This document shows positions 22,801 through 34,136 of a stretch of DNA of 64,000 bases, in pieces. The translations under genes and the position numbers were made by a program. The notes beneath the pieces were generated by a model. That model saw only the letters and a list, made by a program, of their open reading frames with translations. It was not told the origin of the DNA and searched no databases. Position 1 is the stretch's first letter. Each line of letters opens with the position of its first letter. The DNA comes from Calonectria ilicicola (lineage: Eukaryota > Ascomycota > Sordariomycetes > Hypocreales > Nectriaceae). Location: contig CP085828.1 of NCBI GenBank assembly GCA_020809705.1, positions 5,332,001 through 5,396,000 of the forward strand, in the 5' to 3' direction.

Positions 22801-25800
22801 AGGAAGAGTCTTGGCACTCCAGCCAGGCTAGTCTTGTCATCAAATGCCGCGTGCGCAGGGGAAAAAGCGAGAAGCATGGAACTAACTCGTCGACTACGCT
22901 GTCAAAACAGCTACATGTTGCGCTACGCAGCACCCTGCAATGCAGCCTGGCTGCGCGGTGCCTGGATAGTGAGTTACACCGATGCGGAGAATGGCCGTTT
23001 GGAGCCCGGCCACACGGCATTACAGGTCAGAGAAGCTGAAGCTGCATACAGTAGTGCAGATCCACTTTCCAATGTGGCTCATACAGAAACAAGATGCACA
23101 CACACGCACACACACAGCAATACTCGCCTAGACTGGTCGAGTTAAGCTCTGCTTAAACAATGGCCGGGTTTCTGAGCCCTGACTAAGACTTATGACATGT
23201 ACGACGTGCTGCCGAGACTGTCGTGTTGGTCGTTGGTGCGAGGGTGAAACTGCGGCCACACGCAGAGAGAGACACTGCAACTCAGCCGTTTACGGACGTA
23301 CGTATGGATGGATGGACCAACAAACAGAGCAGCAATACGTTACATTTTCTCATTGCCACTTCCCCATTCATCACTCAGCTCGTTACTCGGGAATCCCTTG
23401 CCAACCAAGTAAAAAAAGAAGTGGACCGACCACACATCTTGTCCTCGGGTTCCTCCTCACACATACACTTGGGCCACAAAACCACAAAACCCTTGATCCT
23501 AGACAAGCAGATAGACGAAAGGGCCCGGACTCGGGGTCTCCCAACCAGGCCCAGACAGCAGCCCCCCCTCGAGAGACGTCCTTCTGGCGCTAGCCTCCAC
23601 TTGCAGCACATTGCAGTGCCCGTCTCCATACCGGTGGGTAGCTCTCTCTCTGGAGTGGCCAACCCGCAGAGCACTCCCGGCACAATAAAAAAAGAAGGCC
23701 CAAGAGCCCAAACCTAAGTTACAGGGGGCGGGGACGTCCGCCATTAAGCGGCCGGCGGAAATCGCATCTGGCATCCGCCTCGACATCCATCATCCATGTG
23801 TGCTCGAGGTGAGGTCGATCTCTATAGCCCCCAACCTTGCTCTCTGCCACACCGTGTCTTCCTAAATTGGATTAATAAACACCACTCCCTGGTACTTGGC
23901 ACATGTACACGGCACATACCCTAATATTGGGCTAGCCAAAGCAGACTGTCAGCCTTGGCTCTTTGTTTTTTCCTTTTCTTTTCTTTTCTTCCTCTCAGCC
24001 AACGCGAAAAAGAAACAAAAGAACTATAATGGAAAAAGGACTACGTACTTTAGTTCCAGCCTCGGGTTCTTGAGACTTGCTTTCTTCTTTCTGCCTTAGA
24101 ACCCTTGCCTCCGAGCTGTCAGCTCTGGTTCTGGATCGACTCCACCATGCCGTGCCATACCAACCGCTCACGACACTAACAACCTCTGCTGCGCTCGCTG
24201 GAGGGGCTTCAGCTGCCCCAGATAAGGCGGCGCCGGCGTCCGATCCAGCGTGAATGGCCGGCATGATGTCGTTGAGGCCCCCTCGGACCCTCTTCTACTC
24301 GGCCCTATCTCCCATTGCCTCCTTGCGCCGCGAAGACTAGCAGAGGCCCTGGTCCTGCCTCTCGACGGGGGAGCCTAGGTTTGCGTCCTGGAAGCCCTCA
24401 TGGTTTCGGGATCCTCGGATGCTAGATCCCATCTCACCGGCAAACATGTATGTACAGTACATGTACATGCGTACAAAGCACGGGGTAGAATGGGTTTGTC
24501 TCATCTCAGGGTTGCGGGGAGCACTCAATCGCCAACGGACATTGGGATAAACACGAACCGCTACTGGGCCGACGTACATGATCGACCTCCAGCCCTGACG
24601 GTTGGCGTGCCAGATAGGGATTCATGCTTTTGCTAGAGCGTGACAAGGACGTTGGCCGTGGCGCTGCTCTCAACATTCTGGAAACCAACCACCGTCGTCC
24701 GCCACCAGCTATACCCACCAACCTGACAAACGTCCCAGGAGCGCAAACAGAACGAATGGCAGCGCAGAGAATCTAAAACCGGTGCCTGCAGCGTGGACGG
24801 ATCGTGGCGAAGATCTCATGCAAGGGATTGCTTCGAGAAGAGTGATCATGCGTAGAAGGTAGCTTGGAGGGTGGTGTGAATGTGGAACCGCCTCACCGGT
24901 CTCCTCCCCCAAACCTGTCTTCTGACACCTCCTTCGCCCTCTCCGAACCGGGACGGTCTAGCCACTCTCCTTACGACAATCATGTCCCAATCTTTCAGTG
25001 GCACTGACGTCGACAGTTTCCATCACGGGAGGGAGAGGGGGGCTATGCCCCAGACATGTCCGTTTCCTATTCGTCCAGCTCAACAACTAGCCTGCCGCAA
25101 ACCAGCTCTCCTTAACAGGCCAGCTAAGAGCCACAGACGATTGCGAATCCCCTCTAGCAACGGCTTCCTTGATTTACACTTCCTCTTTTGCCCTGTCGCA
25201 GCCATATGGCCCTTGCGTTGCCCCCCCGCCTCGAGCTCCCCCGGATAAGCGCCTTGTATCCATTTCTTTGAATCCTTCCGCACGTGTTTCTAGTTTGTCG
25301 CCAAAAACTGGAGTATTCCCTAACCCCCGGACCATGAACAACCTGCAATCTCAATGCGGCGTCATCTTGTCTCCATGATTGGCCGCCATTCATACGTCCC
25401 GCTCAGAGCTCTCCAGGACAATCCATCGTACTTTGAACCCCATCCCCAATCGCGTCTCTTGCCTGGTCGTCATGTCACACTTGTGGTGGCCCTTGCTTTC
25501 GTCCATTGTTTTGAAGCTCCTCATGTGCGAGTCATTCATTAACTATCTATGCCCGATGATATCGTCATCATCCCTCCAACTCGTCGGCTCTTTCGTTCAT
25601 TGCCAATTTGTGGTATCGTTTGTCTTTTGCACACCCAACAACCCACCCATACATTGCACCCCCCCTTCTTCCGTTTCTTGAATCAAACAATTAGGAAAAT
25701 AGATAAGAAAAGAAAATAGATCAGTTGTAAATCATCACCCTCATCCCCTAGTGGTATATAAAAAAAAAAAAAAGTGCCCAGAGTAATCGCAAACATACGT

Positions 25801-26018
25801 CATCAAGCCAAATATGAAAGATCAAAGACCCATCCCCCAACGCCATCCTTGTCTCTAACCCTTCGAATCCCTGTCAAGGTGTGTGTGGGTGGAGCTGAAA
25901 TCGGAACTTCATTTCCAATTTTGGAACCGACAAAGCGAACAGAGCGAAATATAGTAAACATATACAAACCGCCCCCGCCTCCATCTCATACACTTTTGCC
26001 TGCTCGTATCATCATGCA
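19846..26018. other. 6-kb stretch without a convincing gene
   Basis: This GC-balanced stretch lies upstream of the minus-strand transcription factor and downstream of the patatin-like gene. Many open frames of 60-160 codons overlap on all strands, with low-complexity Ser/Pro/Leu or Arg-rich translations. I recognise no domain and see no consistent exon chain. It contains a GGAT-type repeat (22287-22350) and a CA/CG tract (about 23097-23120). Long pyrimidine-rich segments on the minus strand (20.8-21.4 kb) would suit a long 5' leader or promoter of the transcription factor. Confidence 0.45.
22287..22350. repeat. Degenerate GGAT/GGATGGGT tandem repeat
   Basis: A run of GGATG, GGATGGAT and GGATGGGT units with a few CT interruptions covers about 64 bp in gene-free DNA. 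It is read directly from the sequence; unit length varies between 4 and 8. Confidence 0.8.
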
Positions 26019-28090
26019 CTACCTGCCTCGGTAATCAGGCTTGCGTGCCATGTTGACTGGCGGTGGTGCCTCATCATCTAGAGGATACGGGGGAACAATC
26101 GCTGGTGGCCGCCTGCCTCCTTGTTGATGCTCTGGGAGCGGAGTCTTGGGAGGTAATGGGGGTGGCTCGATTCGCATTGGGGGCGGGCTTGCGTGATGGA
26201 ACAAAGGAAGAGGTCTCGGTTCTTCGTCTGGGCTGGTAATGGCAATCAAATCGGATCCTGAACCGTCTCGGTAATATGATGGCACCGTCAATGTGAGACG
26301 ATCATGATCCTCAACGCCTAGAGCTGGCGCGCTCGCGTTGGGAGGTGACATTACTGGCCGATGGCTTGGAGGAGGCGAACCCGTTGAGTTACTAGTACTC
26401 GGGCGGATACGCTCATTGGAGCTGCGGGGAGAGTGGTAGCCGTTGCGAACCTGCAAACTGTCCGAGCCAGAATCGAATGAGGATCGACTGGGAGGGCTGT
26501 GCGGCAGCGGCACTGTTGTAGGAAAGTCGCCAGGGAGTTCAACTGCCAGAGGAGATTCGAATGTAGTCGAAGTTGATTTGACCAGCTCTGGCACTCCTCG
26601 GGATGCGCGATCGAAACGAATCTTGGCGCGGTGAATCTTGGCCATTTTGCTCGTGATGCCTCGAATCATCTTCTGTTCAACCTCTCTTGTCATGTATCGT
26701 CGTGTTCCTGTACTGATTTCACTCAAACGATTCCATTCATTCATACCAAACTCGCCCACACCAATCTCGACATTCAATCGGTAGTAGTTTTCAGCATTGA
26801 CCCCGCGTTTTGAGAGATGATCTCGGATCATATACTCGTGAATCTTTTCGCATCCTTCAATCTTTGCAATCAACTTTCTTCGTGCGTCGGCGAAGTCACC
26901 TAGGAAACCCTCATACCACAAGTGCTGGTTTGCATCGCTGCCCTTTGGCCGTCGCCCGGTGCCGACACTGACGAATACACCAACCTCACGTCCGGGCCAC
27001 TCGTTCACTACGGCCTCATCCAGTGCCTCGGGGCTGGGGTTGAATGTTCCGTAGCCGTCATCATGGAAGACGGACTGGCCGATCTGGATGGGTTTAAAGG
27101 CAAGGCCGATGGCACAAGTTGCGCGGCCAGCCTGCCAGATTTTGCAGTCGAACTCAGGTGGCGGCTCGCGTCGGGAATCATAGGAGCGCAGGATGGCAGC
27201 GGGCTCACCTCTGGGAGAACCCTTGTACACGGCCGTCACGGCGCTATATTTAGACTCAGTCAGCAAATGCTCTGTACAATGGTGGGGCTTGGAGGGTTGA
27301 GCTGAAAATAGCTACTCACGTCTTTGTACGGTTTTCTCGGTGGTCGTATAAGCGAGCGTTGGGGTCGCCATACCGTGAACTAAACGAAGGCCGGGACATT
27401 TGGGCGGCAGGGCTGCGAGCGCTGAAGCTCACGGTGCTGGCGTTGCTGGCATGACGTCTAGGCCCCGCGGCGCTTGAGTACAGGGCGGGGTTAAGGGGGC
27501 TAAAGACTTCGGGCTCGGTACCATCGTTACCCTCCATCTCGTTAATGGTGTGCTCCCGAACGCACTGCTTAATGGCTTCCTCAAGCTTGCTGGCCTTGAA
27601 GAGGGTAGATCGGTAGGGAATTCCAACAATGGTTTTGTCCGTCTCAAAAACCATGCGAGTCAGGCGCACATACAACTCCTTGCAAGTCTCGAGATCGAGG
27701 CGCAGGCGACCGAGCATGAGGGCGATCAAGCCGCCGGTTCCGGTCCCGACAATGAGATCAAAGTGGTCGCATGGCTTGGGGATTTCGTGTCGGCGGGGGG
27801 CGCGGCCTTCGATTTCGACAAATGTTCGGTGCATCAACTCTTGGATGATGATGAAGATGGAGTAACCACGAACACCACCTCCGTCTGGCAAGTAGCGATC
27901 GCATTAGCTTAATTATCTCAATAGACTCACAATGTAAGAATGCCAGGCATAAGAAGTGTCCAAATACAAAAGCTTCCAATATCCGACGGCGCGGTGATGC
28001 CCTGAAACGCGGCGCTTACTTACCTAGCGATAAGATGCGGAGGGGCGGACCCTTTGTGGTGTCCTTCCTCCTGACTCCGTATGAGTCCAT
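26019..28090 (-). CDS. Patatin-fold protein lacking the catalytic serine
   Basis: Exons on the minus strand: 28090-28024, 27884-27320, 27243-26019, giving 618 aa. The first join rebuilds L-S-L-D-G-G-G-V-R-G-Y, the patatin oxyanion-hole motif (Asp 23). The nucleophile elbow, normally G-x-S-x-G, reads G-T-G-T-G at 69-73, so residue 71 is Gly (codon at 27741-27739). The dyad Asp is present but in D-G-Y (273-275) rather than D-G-G/A. The C-terminal 200 residues are Ser/Pro-rich with PxxP motifs, as in a scaffold tail. Active family members are phospholipase A2 or lipid acyl hydrolases. Here hydrolysis is doubtful and a binding or regulatory role is more likely. The start was chosen as the ATG (28090) that opens the exon carrying the motif. 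Open frame continues upstream without another ATG, so a further 5' exon is possible. Confidence 0.85.
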
Positions 28091-30813
28091 GGGCACGGGA
28101 GGTCTTTGGGCTGGATGAGCCCCAATATATTTGAGTAAAATAGCTTGATTCTCGTCGATAGTATTCGATCGCGGCGGGATTGAGGTCGTCGCGAAACTCG
28201 TGTTTTGTGGTGAAGGTAGGATGGAGGGTCGCAGTCGCAATGGCAGCTGAGGTGTCAGAATGAATGACGGGGAGAGGCACCAAAAAGGAAAAGGAAAAAA
28301 AAAAGGTTACGGCAAGTATCAGGTACGAGGCCGAAGCGAGTTGGTCACAGGTTGACGTGCAGCAGTAGAAGGCTGGAGTTGGGCAGCATAGAAAAGCTGG
28401 GAAGATGGGAATAGTGGGATGGCGGGGAGTTGGTTGGCGGAACGAGCGAGTACCAATCTATGACAAGGTACCCGCTGAGCCATCTGACCAATCCCTTGCA
28501 TGGTTTCTGGCTAGCCCTGCGTCGCCGCCCATCGAGGCAGTTTATCGATGCCGCTTAGCGCCCCTCGGGAATCATTGTTGGCCTCTCAGCGGGCCGCTTT
28601 GCAGTGAACGCTCCCCCTGCACGTCAGCGAGAGTGACGCAAACCACTGCCCCAACCTGGACACAGGCATGTCGGCACGAGCGGGCAGCCCGAGCGTCCTG
28701 GACGTGATGAGCATTCTGCCTCGCCTTTTGGTGGAGGCAGCTCGCCAAATTTGGAGCCGCCCCATTCTGCTAGCAATAGCAGCTCGAGTTCTCACAGTGG
28801 CACATAGGCCATGCACACGCAAGTACGCACGCACATACATGCACACACACACTGTAGTGATCATGGGCGCTAGGTTGTTGGCGGATGGCGGATAGGACGG
28901 GCAGAAACAGGCACGTTGTCAGCGGGCAGGGCACGGGAGCCATGCTAAAGGGCTGCATATATCTCTCCATATCTACGGTCTACTGAACGATGCACTTGAA
29001 AGATCAAGACATCATGTGAACGAGGCATAATTACCACAAAACTCACGTCTTTGATGGTCCGCTGCCAAAAACTCAGACAGCCTTGCGCCTCGTGACCATC
29101 CACCCATGCCCAGCTGCTGATTGAATAACTGACAAAGCCAAGTCGTATTTGATAGTGCGGTACTTGTCCTCCAGGCTTCCATGTTTGGATGCCTGGTGGG
29201 GTCAGAGTCAGAGACCAGCGTCTTAGCTTGGCCGCTCACCACGAGGCGGGAGTGGCTGTGCACCGACTGCTCGGGCTTGGCTTTCGGACTATGTAACACG
29301 CAACTTTGCTGTGCTGGAATGGTGGATGGGGGCCGCAACATTGCTTGACCAGGCTCAGCTTCATCCGCCTAATAGAAAACGGTACTTGGCTAGCCGGGTA
29401 AAGTTCGAGCCTAGTCAAGAGTTCGCATGTGCGGAAGTGAGGCCGGCGATCGATTGTCAGGGTCCGAAGCTTCCATGACTTTTCTAGTTGTGGTGGGTAA
29501 GCTGCCCACCTGTATTTTGGCCACTCGGTCGCTATCGCCGCTCCAAAAGCCTGGTGACCACCGATTGAAAATGGCTACGTATATCTGTCCACATCTTTTT
29601 CGCCTCCGCTGTATCCGTCCATTTCTGGTTCCGAACGACCCTATAAGAGACGAGCAGCGCTTGCATCCACGTACTAGCCTGGTACAGTGACATCGTATTG
29701 GCACCAGACGAGCTTGGCAATGTCGGCGCGGCTGGGTCAATTCCACCAACAAGACGGGACACCAGTGATTCTTAATTTGCGGGGAATCGTGTGTGGCTAT
29801 GCTTCGCCACGCTCCGAGAGCCTTGTATCGTCGTCATCGTTCAGCTGTCTTGTTCCCCTCCAACTGTACCATCTGAGAGCTTGCCGGCCAGTGCGGTCCG
29901 AATACGGCACAGTGCGTTTCATGTGCTTCTATAAACAGGAAACATATTTACATCCCGTCAAAAGACATCCATGACTTGCTGAGCCGTCGCTCTAGGCGAA
30001 TCTTGACAATTCATTGTTTGGGGTTGCACGCCACCTCCCACATGGCTGAGAAGAGGGAACCCATCCACTACACGACAAGTTCTCAGCTACATTGCACAGG
30101 AGCTGTGCTGTACCAATGGCTGCAGGATGTAGTCCAGGTCGTCAGACAGTGTGAGCTAGGATAACACCATGTACTAATTAGCCTACATATCCGGGACGTG
30201 GCTATTGGGCAACTCGCCAAGCTCTCGACCCCTCCTCAACGCGGCTCGTCTATTTACATACCCAATCTCGCCATCTTATGGTGAACGCAACTACCATGGA
30301 TGTGAAGACTACATTGGAATGAGGCTGGGGTACTACACCAGGCTTTGCCCGCTCACACTGAGTCCAAGTTGGTGGTGGGTGGCCTCAAGGCAGAGTGAGC
30401 GATGAAACACATCAAATCATCAAAGTCGGCGGCAGCTGCAGGATGGCAGTAGCATGCAAGCCGACATTCTGCAACTCAAGGGACTCTAGACCACATACTG
30501 GAACTCCCAACGAGAACCAAGATTCGACCACCAATTAAAACTCCTTGCTCTCTTGCCGCGAGATGCGATCGGCTTGAAGGGAACCAAGGAACGTGGGCAC
30601 CTCTGTCAAATCACTCGCCTCGTGAGCACAGGGCGTTCCATCGACACCGGCCTTTAGGCTTGATACTTTGGCCCGTGTGTTGGGCGGTCCAGACTGGAGG
30701 GGCCTCTTTTGGTGGAGGGGAAGGAAGGGTTGCCGCGTTTGGCTATCCATTAGACATAGGATCCCTCATCCTGTAAACCTCCTCCATCCTCGGAACCCAT
30801 CACTCAGGAAGTA

Positions 30814-30848
30814 GCATGCGACATGCGGCATGCGGCATGCGGCATGCG
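30814..30848. repeat. Five tandem GCATGCG-type heptamers
   Basis: Five consecutive 7-base units, four identical (GCATGCG) and one with A in the first position, create a series of GCATGC palindromes. They sit in gene-free DNA. Confidence 0.9.
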
Positions 30849-32957
30849 ACGTGCAACACCCAACTCTGCCTCGGCTGATTACGAGGGCCAGTTGCCGAGT
30901 GAATTGAGATGGAGATTTATCCTGATGGATTTCAGTACCCTCTCGAATGGGCCAGGAGGAGGGGTACTCGAGTAGATGTCTGATGGTTGTCTGTCTCTCA
31001 TATCCTACATCGTAAAGCCACCACGCCAACGTGGCGGTACGGGTCAAAATGGTTTGCCCTCGTCAGCTCGCGCAATTGCAAGGCTGGTTGCTTCAAATTG
31101 ATTACGGCAAGCGCAATATTAATTCACCCAGGGATGTACGAATATGTGCGAAACAACCCCGCTTGCGGCAAAAGCAGTAGCGGCAGCAACTCTACATATG
31201 CACTACCCATATGGCCAACAAGATAAAGAAAATGGCCTCATACCCTGAATTGGCCAGTCATTCCCGCCGCATCATTACTGGGTGGCGCGCAATTATTCCC
31301 GGGCGTTGTCCAAGGAGTTTTTGTTTTTGTGTCTAGCATTGATGACACAGATCCATCCCATGTAAGACGTGCCCTTGCCTCTTATAGCCATCGGGCAGCA
31401 TGAGCATGCAACAAAGACCGAGCCCGTCTCGCTGTCGCCGTCTCACAAGGACGGCGGTGAGGTGAGCGAGGAAGCCCTGCCGTCTGTGGCCGCAGCAAGG
31501 ATGAATGGGTGTATGGAGGATTGATGCGCTGGTCGATGGCATGCTTCAAGCAAGCCCGACAGTGCCGGCGTCGAGCTGGGCGGTAGCCGGCTGCACTGGG
31601 CTGTCGGGCTGCTTGATTCTGGGACCACGGCTGGGACCGGGCTGGACTCTGGGAGGGGGCCGAACCTATCACGGCGGCGGCGATTTGTGCCTTTTGCTGC
31701 CGGTGCTACTGTAGCGTAGCCCTCTGGCGGCCATGTCATCCACTCGCAGTCCTGTTTCGGTTCCCTTTGGTCGCCCTCTCACCGGCCCCCCGACGCCTGT
31801 TTCTCCTCCACTCTGACCGGGACGTCTAGACGCTGTTGTCCACTGATACTCGGACAAGTTCGTATGGTCAACCACTGATGGCGGAGGGCCGGGGATCCGA
31901 GAGGGGAGGGTGCGCCATTACTCCACTCCAGAAAGCCCGAGGCTGCATATTCGGGTAGCTGGGGCTAGGGTAACCGATGTTGCTTGCCTCTGGAGGGCCA
32001 AGTCGTACTGAGGCCTATCGAGATGCTGCTGACCTTGGCGGCTCAGAGACGTCTCAGCCCACCTGGCATTGAGTGGTTTTCTGGGCCGTGGCGGGTCAGT
32101 TTGGATGTGGTAGGGCATGTGCAGTGGTTGTGCAAGACTTTGATAAGACGGGCATTCATTTCTCGGCTCAGCTGCCTAGATATAGACATACGGCACTTTG
32201 GGGAGGCGGTCGTGTTTTTCGATGGCATTTGACCTGGGAGGCAGCAGAAAAAGTGAAACCTGCATCAGTTGCACCCACCCTCACTCACACATCACATAGC
32301 GTACACATACATGCACGCACAAGTGCAGCAAGTAAAAAATTAGGGGGGAATGAACCCTGAGGGTTGAGATGAAAGGCGTGGGAGCCGGAGCTCGATTGGC
32401 CAGGCATGCACGAAGGCCAGCTGGCCGCGTGTCTGTACGATGCTGGAGCGTAGCTTATAGGTGGTTTCTTGTGTGCAGCAGGGCGGGTGGAGGAGGCAGT
32501 GTGTGAAGTGCATAGGTTGGGAATGTGTCGGTGCAAAGGCTGCAGGTAATTTGGTGTGCTCTGTTTGGCTGGCTGAGAGGCCCGGCTGGATCCCCGTTGT
32601 CGAGAGGACAGCTAAGTACCGCACCGACCGTACGTTGGCCTCGCTTCCCGCTTGTCTCGCCGGAGACTTTTTGTAGCGCCAAGTTGATGCTAGTCAATGG
32701 CTTCTGACCACGCCCATTGTCGTCTTGGCTTGGGCTCCCTCTCACCCCAGCAAACCTTGTAGCCGATTGCTTTGTTTCTGGTGCGCTGGGACAAGAAAGC
32801 AGCTTGTGGGAGGGAGTCTGCGGATGCAGGCGCGTGTGGGTGTGCTTGCGTGGGTACTCTATGTAACCTGCTGTAGTATGTGTCTCTTGTACAGTAAGGA
32901 AACCTTGCTATCGATACGCCGCCATCTGTGCTAGGTAGTAGCTAGCCAAAATATGTG

Positions 32958-32996
32958 GTGTGTGTGTGTGCGCGCGCGCGTGTGTGCGTGTGTGTG
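32958..32996. repeat. Alternating GT/GC tract (Z-DNA-prone)
   Basis: Thirty-nine bases of perfect purine-pyrimidine alternation, with a central run of CG steps flanked by GT repeats. It lies about 1.1 kb upstream of the caspase-like/zinc-finger gene. Confidence 0.9.
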
Positions 32997-33130
32997 GCAT
33001 GTGTGTTTCTGTGTGTGGTGAGAGGGGCAACTGGAGGCCAGAGGTCAGAGGTCAGAGAGGAGGCTGACGGGAAGGCGGAGTCGGGGCCCCTCTTCTCTGC
33101 CGCATTGTTGTTGCTACTGCTGCTGCTGCT

Positions 33131-33250
33131 CTCAGAACTGCTCCCGCTGCTCTCAGAACTGCTCCCGCTGCTCTCAGAACTGCTCCCGCTGCTCTCAGAA
33201 CTGCTCCCGCTGCTCTCAGAACTGCTCCCGCTGCTCTCAGAACTGCTCCC
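33131..33250. repeat. 21-bp tandem repeat, about 5.7 copies
   Basis: A 21-bp unit beginning CTCAGAACTGCTCCC repeats exactly at 33131, 33152, 33173, 33194, 33215 and 33236. Because 21 is a multiple of three, it stays open in several frames and encodes a Leu/Ser/Glu/Pro heptad on the plus strand. No gene structure supports translation. It is about 0.9 kb upstream of the caspase-like gene. Confidence 0.95.
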
Positions 33251-34136
33251 CTCACCTCACCTGAGGGCTCTTCTTTTCCCCTCGTTTCCTCCCCACGTTC
33301 TCACCAATGTCGCCCTATCCTGTACCTGTACCTTATAGGACCATTGCCCATTGCCATTGCCTTAGCCCTGCTTCCATGTGTGGCAGCCCCCCGGCCAGCT
33401 GGCTCCTGGCTCCTGCTGGGTACTCCTGTTGCTGCTTCGCTTGGTCCCCACTCTGTCTCCCTCCTCGAGGCAAAGCAGCCCCATCGATCCATTGCTAGTG
33501 GGGCCTCTGTTCTTGACCCATCGGCCAATCAGCGTCGCATTCTCCCCCCATTATCACACCGGGCCCCGGAGACACGACAGCCTTGCGCCGCTGTGGTCGC
33601 CTCGACCCCCCAATTCCAGCCTGGCCCGGCCAGCCTTATTCCCTCTTCTCTTCTTCCCTCTCTTCTTCACTCGTGCTCACACTCTCTCGCACTCAATCCT
33701 CTCTTCTTCTCACTCCCTTGGGCCCTCTCCGTTTCTCTGCCTTCCTTACCGCCCCTTGCTGTCTCTCTGTTTCGATCCCTCCCCCGACCGAGCTCCATTT
33801 CTTCCTTTCGACCATTCTCGGTATCAGCCCGTCGTCTCATTAGTCTACCGGTCAATCCCTCCGGTCCTACCGTGCGGCCTCGCCCACTTCGAGCTCTCAT
33901 TCTCAGCCTTCTCCTTGATCATCTCCCTCGACCACCGATTCCTCCACCGGACCTTGTAATTTTCACCCTGGGTCGTATTTCGATAACTTTTTCCCCCTCT
34001 CCTCTTTCGTACCTCGCTCGTCTCGTCTGCTTGGATTGCCATCCGCCTTTTCATCGGTCCAGCAATCAATGCTCTAAAAGGACCAAGTTGGTCACGGCTC
34101 CTGTACTTTAAATAGTTCTCTACTTGCTGGACTGCT

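Larger units (their letters stand above)
28091..34136. other. 6-kb stretch without a convincing gene
   Basis: This lies between the minus-strand patatin-like gene and the plus-strand caspase-like gene, so it includes both promoters. Open frames up to 255 codons exist (33344-34111 on +), but that one is a pyrimidine-rich Ser/Leu/Pro translation typical of a CT-rich fungal promoter or leader. The stretch carries the heptamer repeat at 30814-30848, a Z-prone tract at 32958-32996 and the 21-bp repeat at 33131-33250. No domain was recognised. Confidence 0.45.

Noticed and set aside
33344..34111. 255-codon plus-strand frame upstream of the caspase-like gene
   Set aside because: The translation is Ser/Leu/Pro low complexity from a CT-rich promoter or leader, overlaps long frames in the other two frames, and has no recognisable domain.
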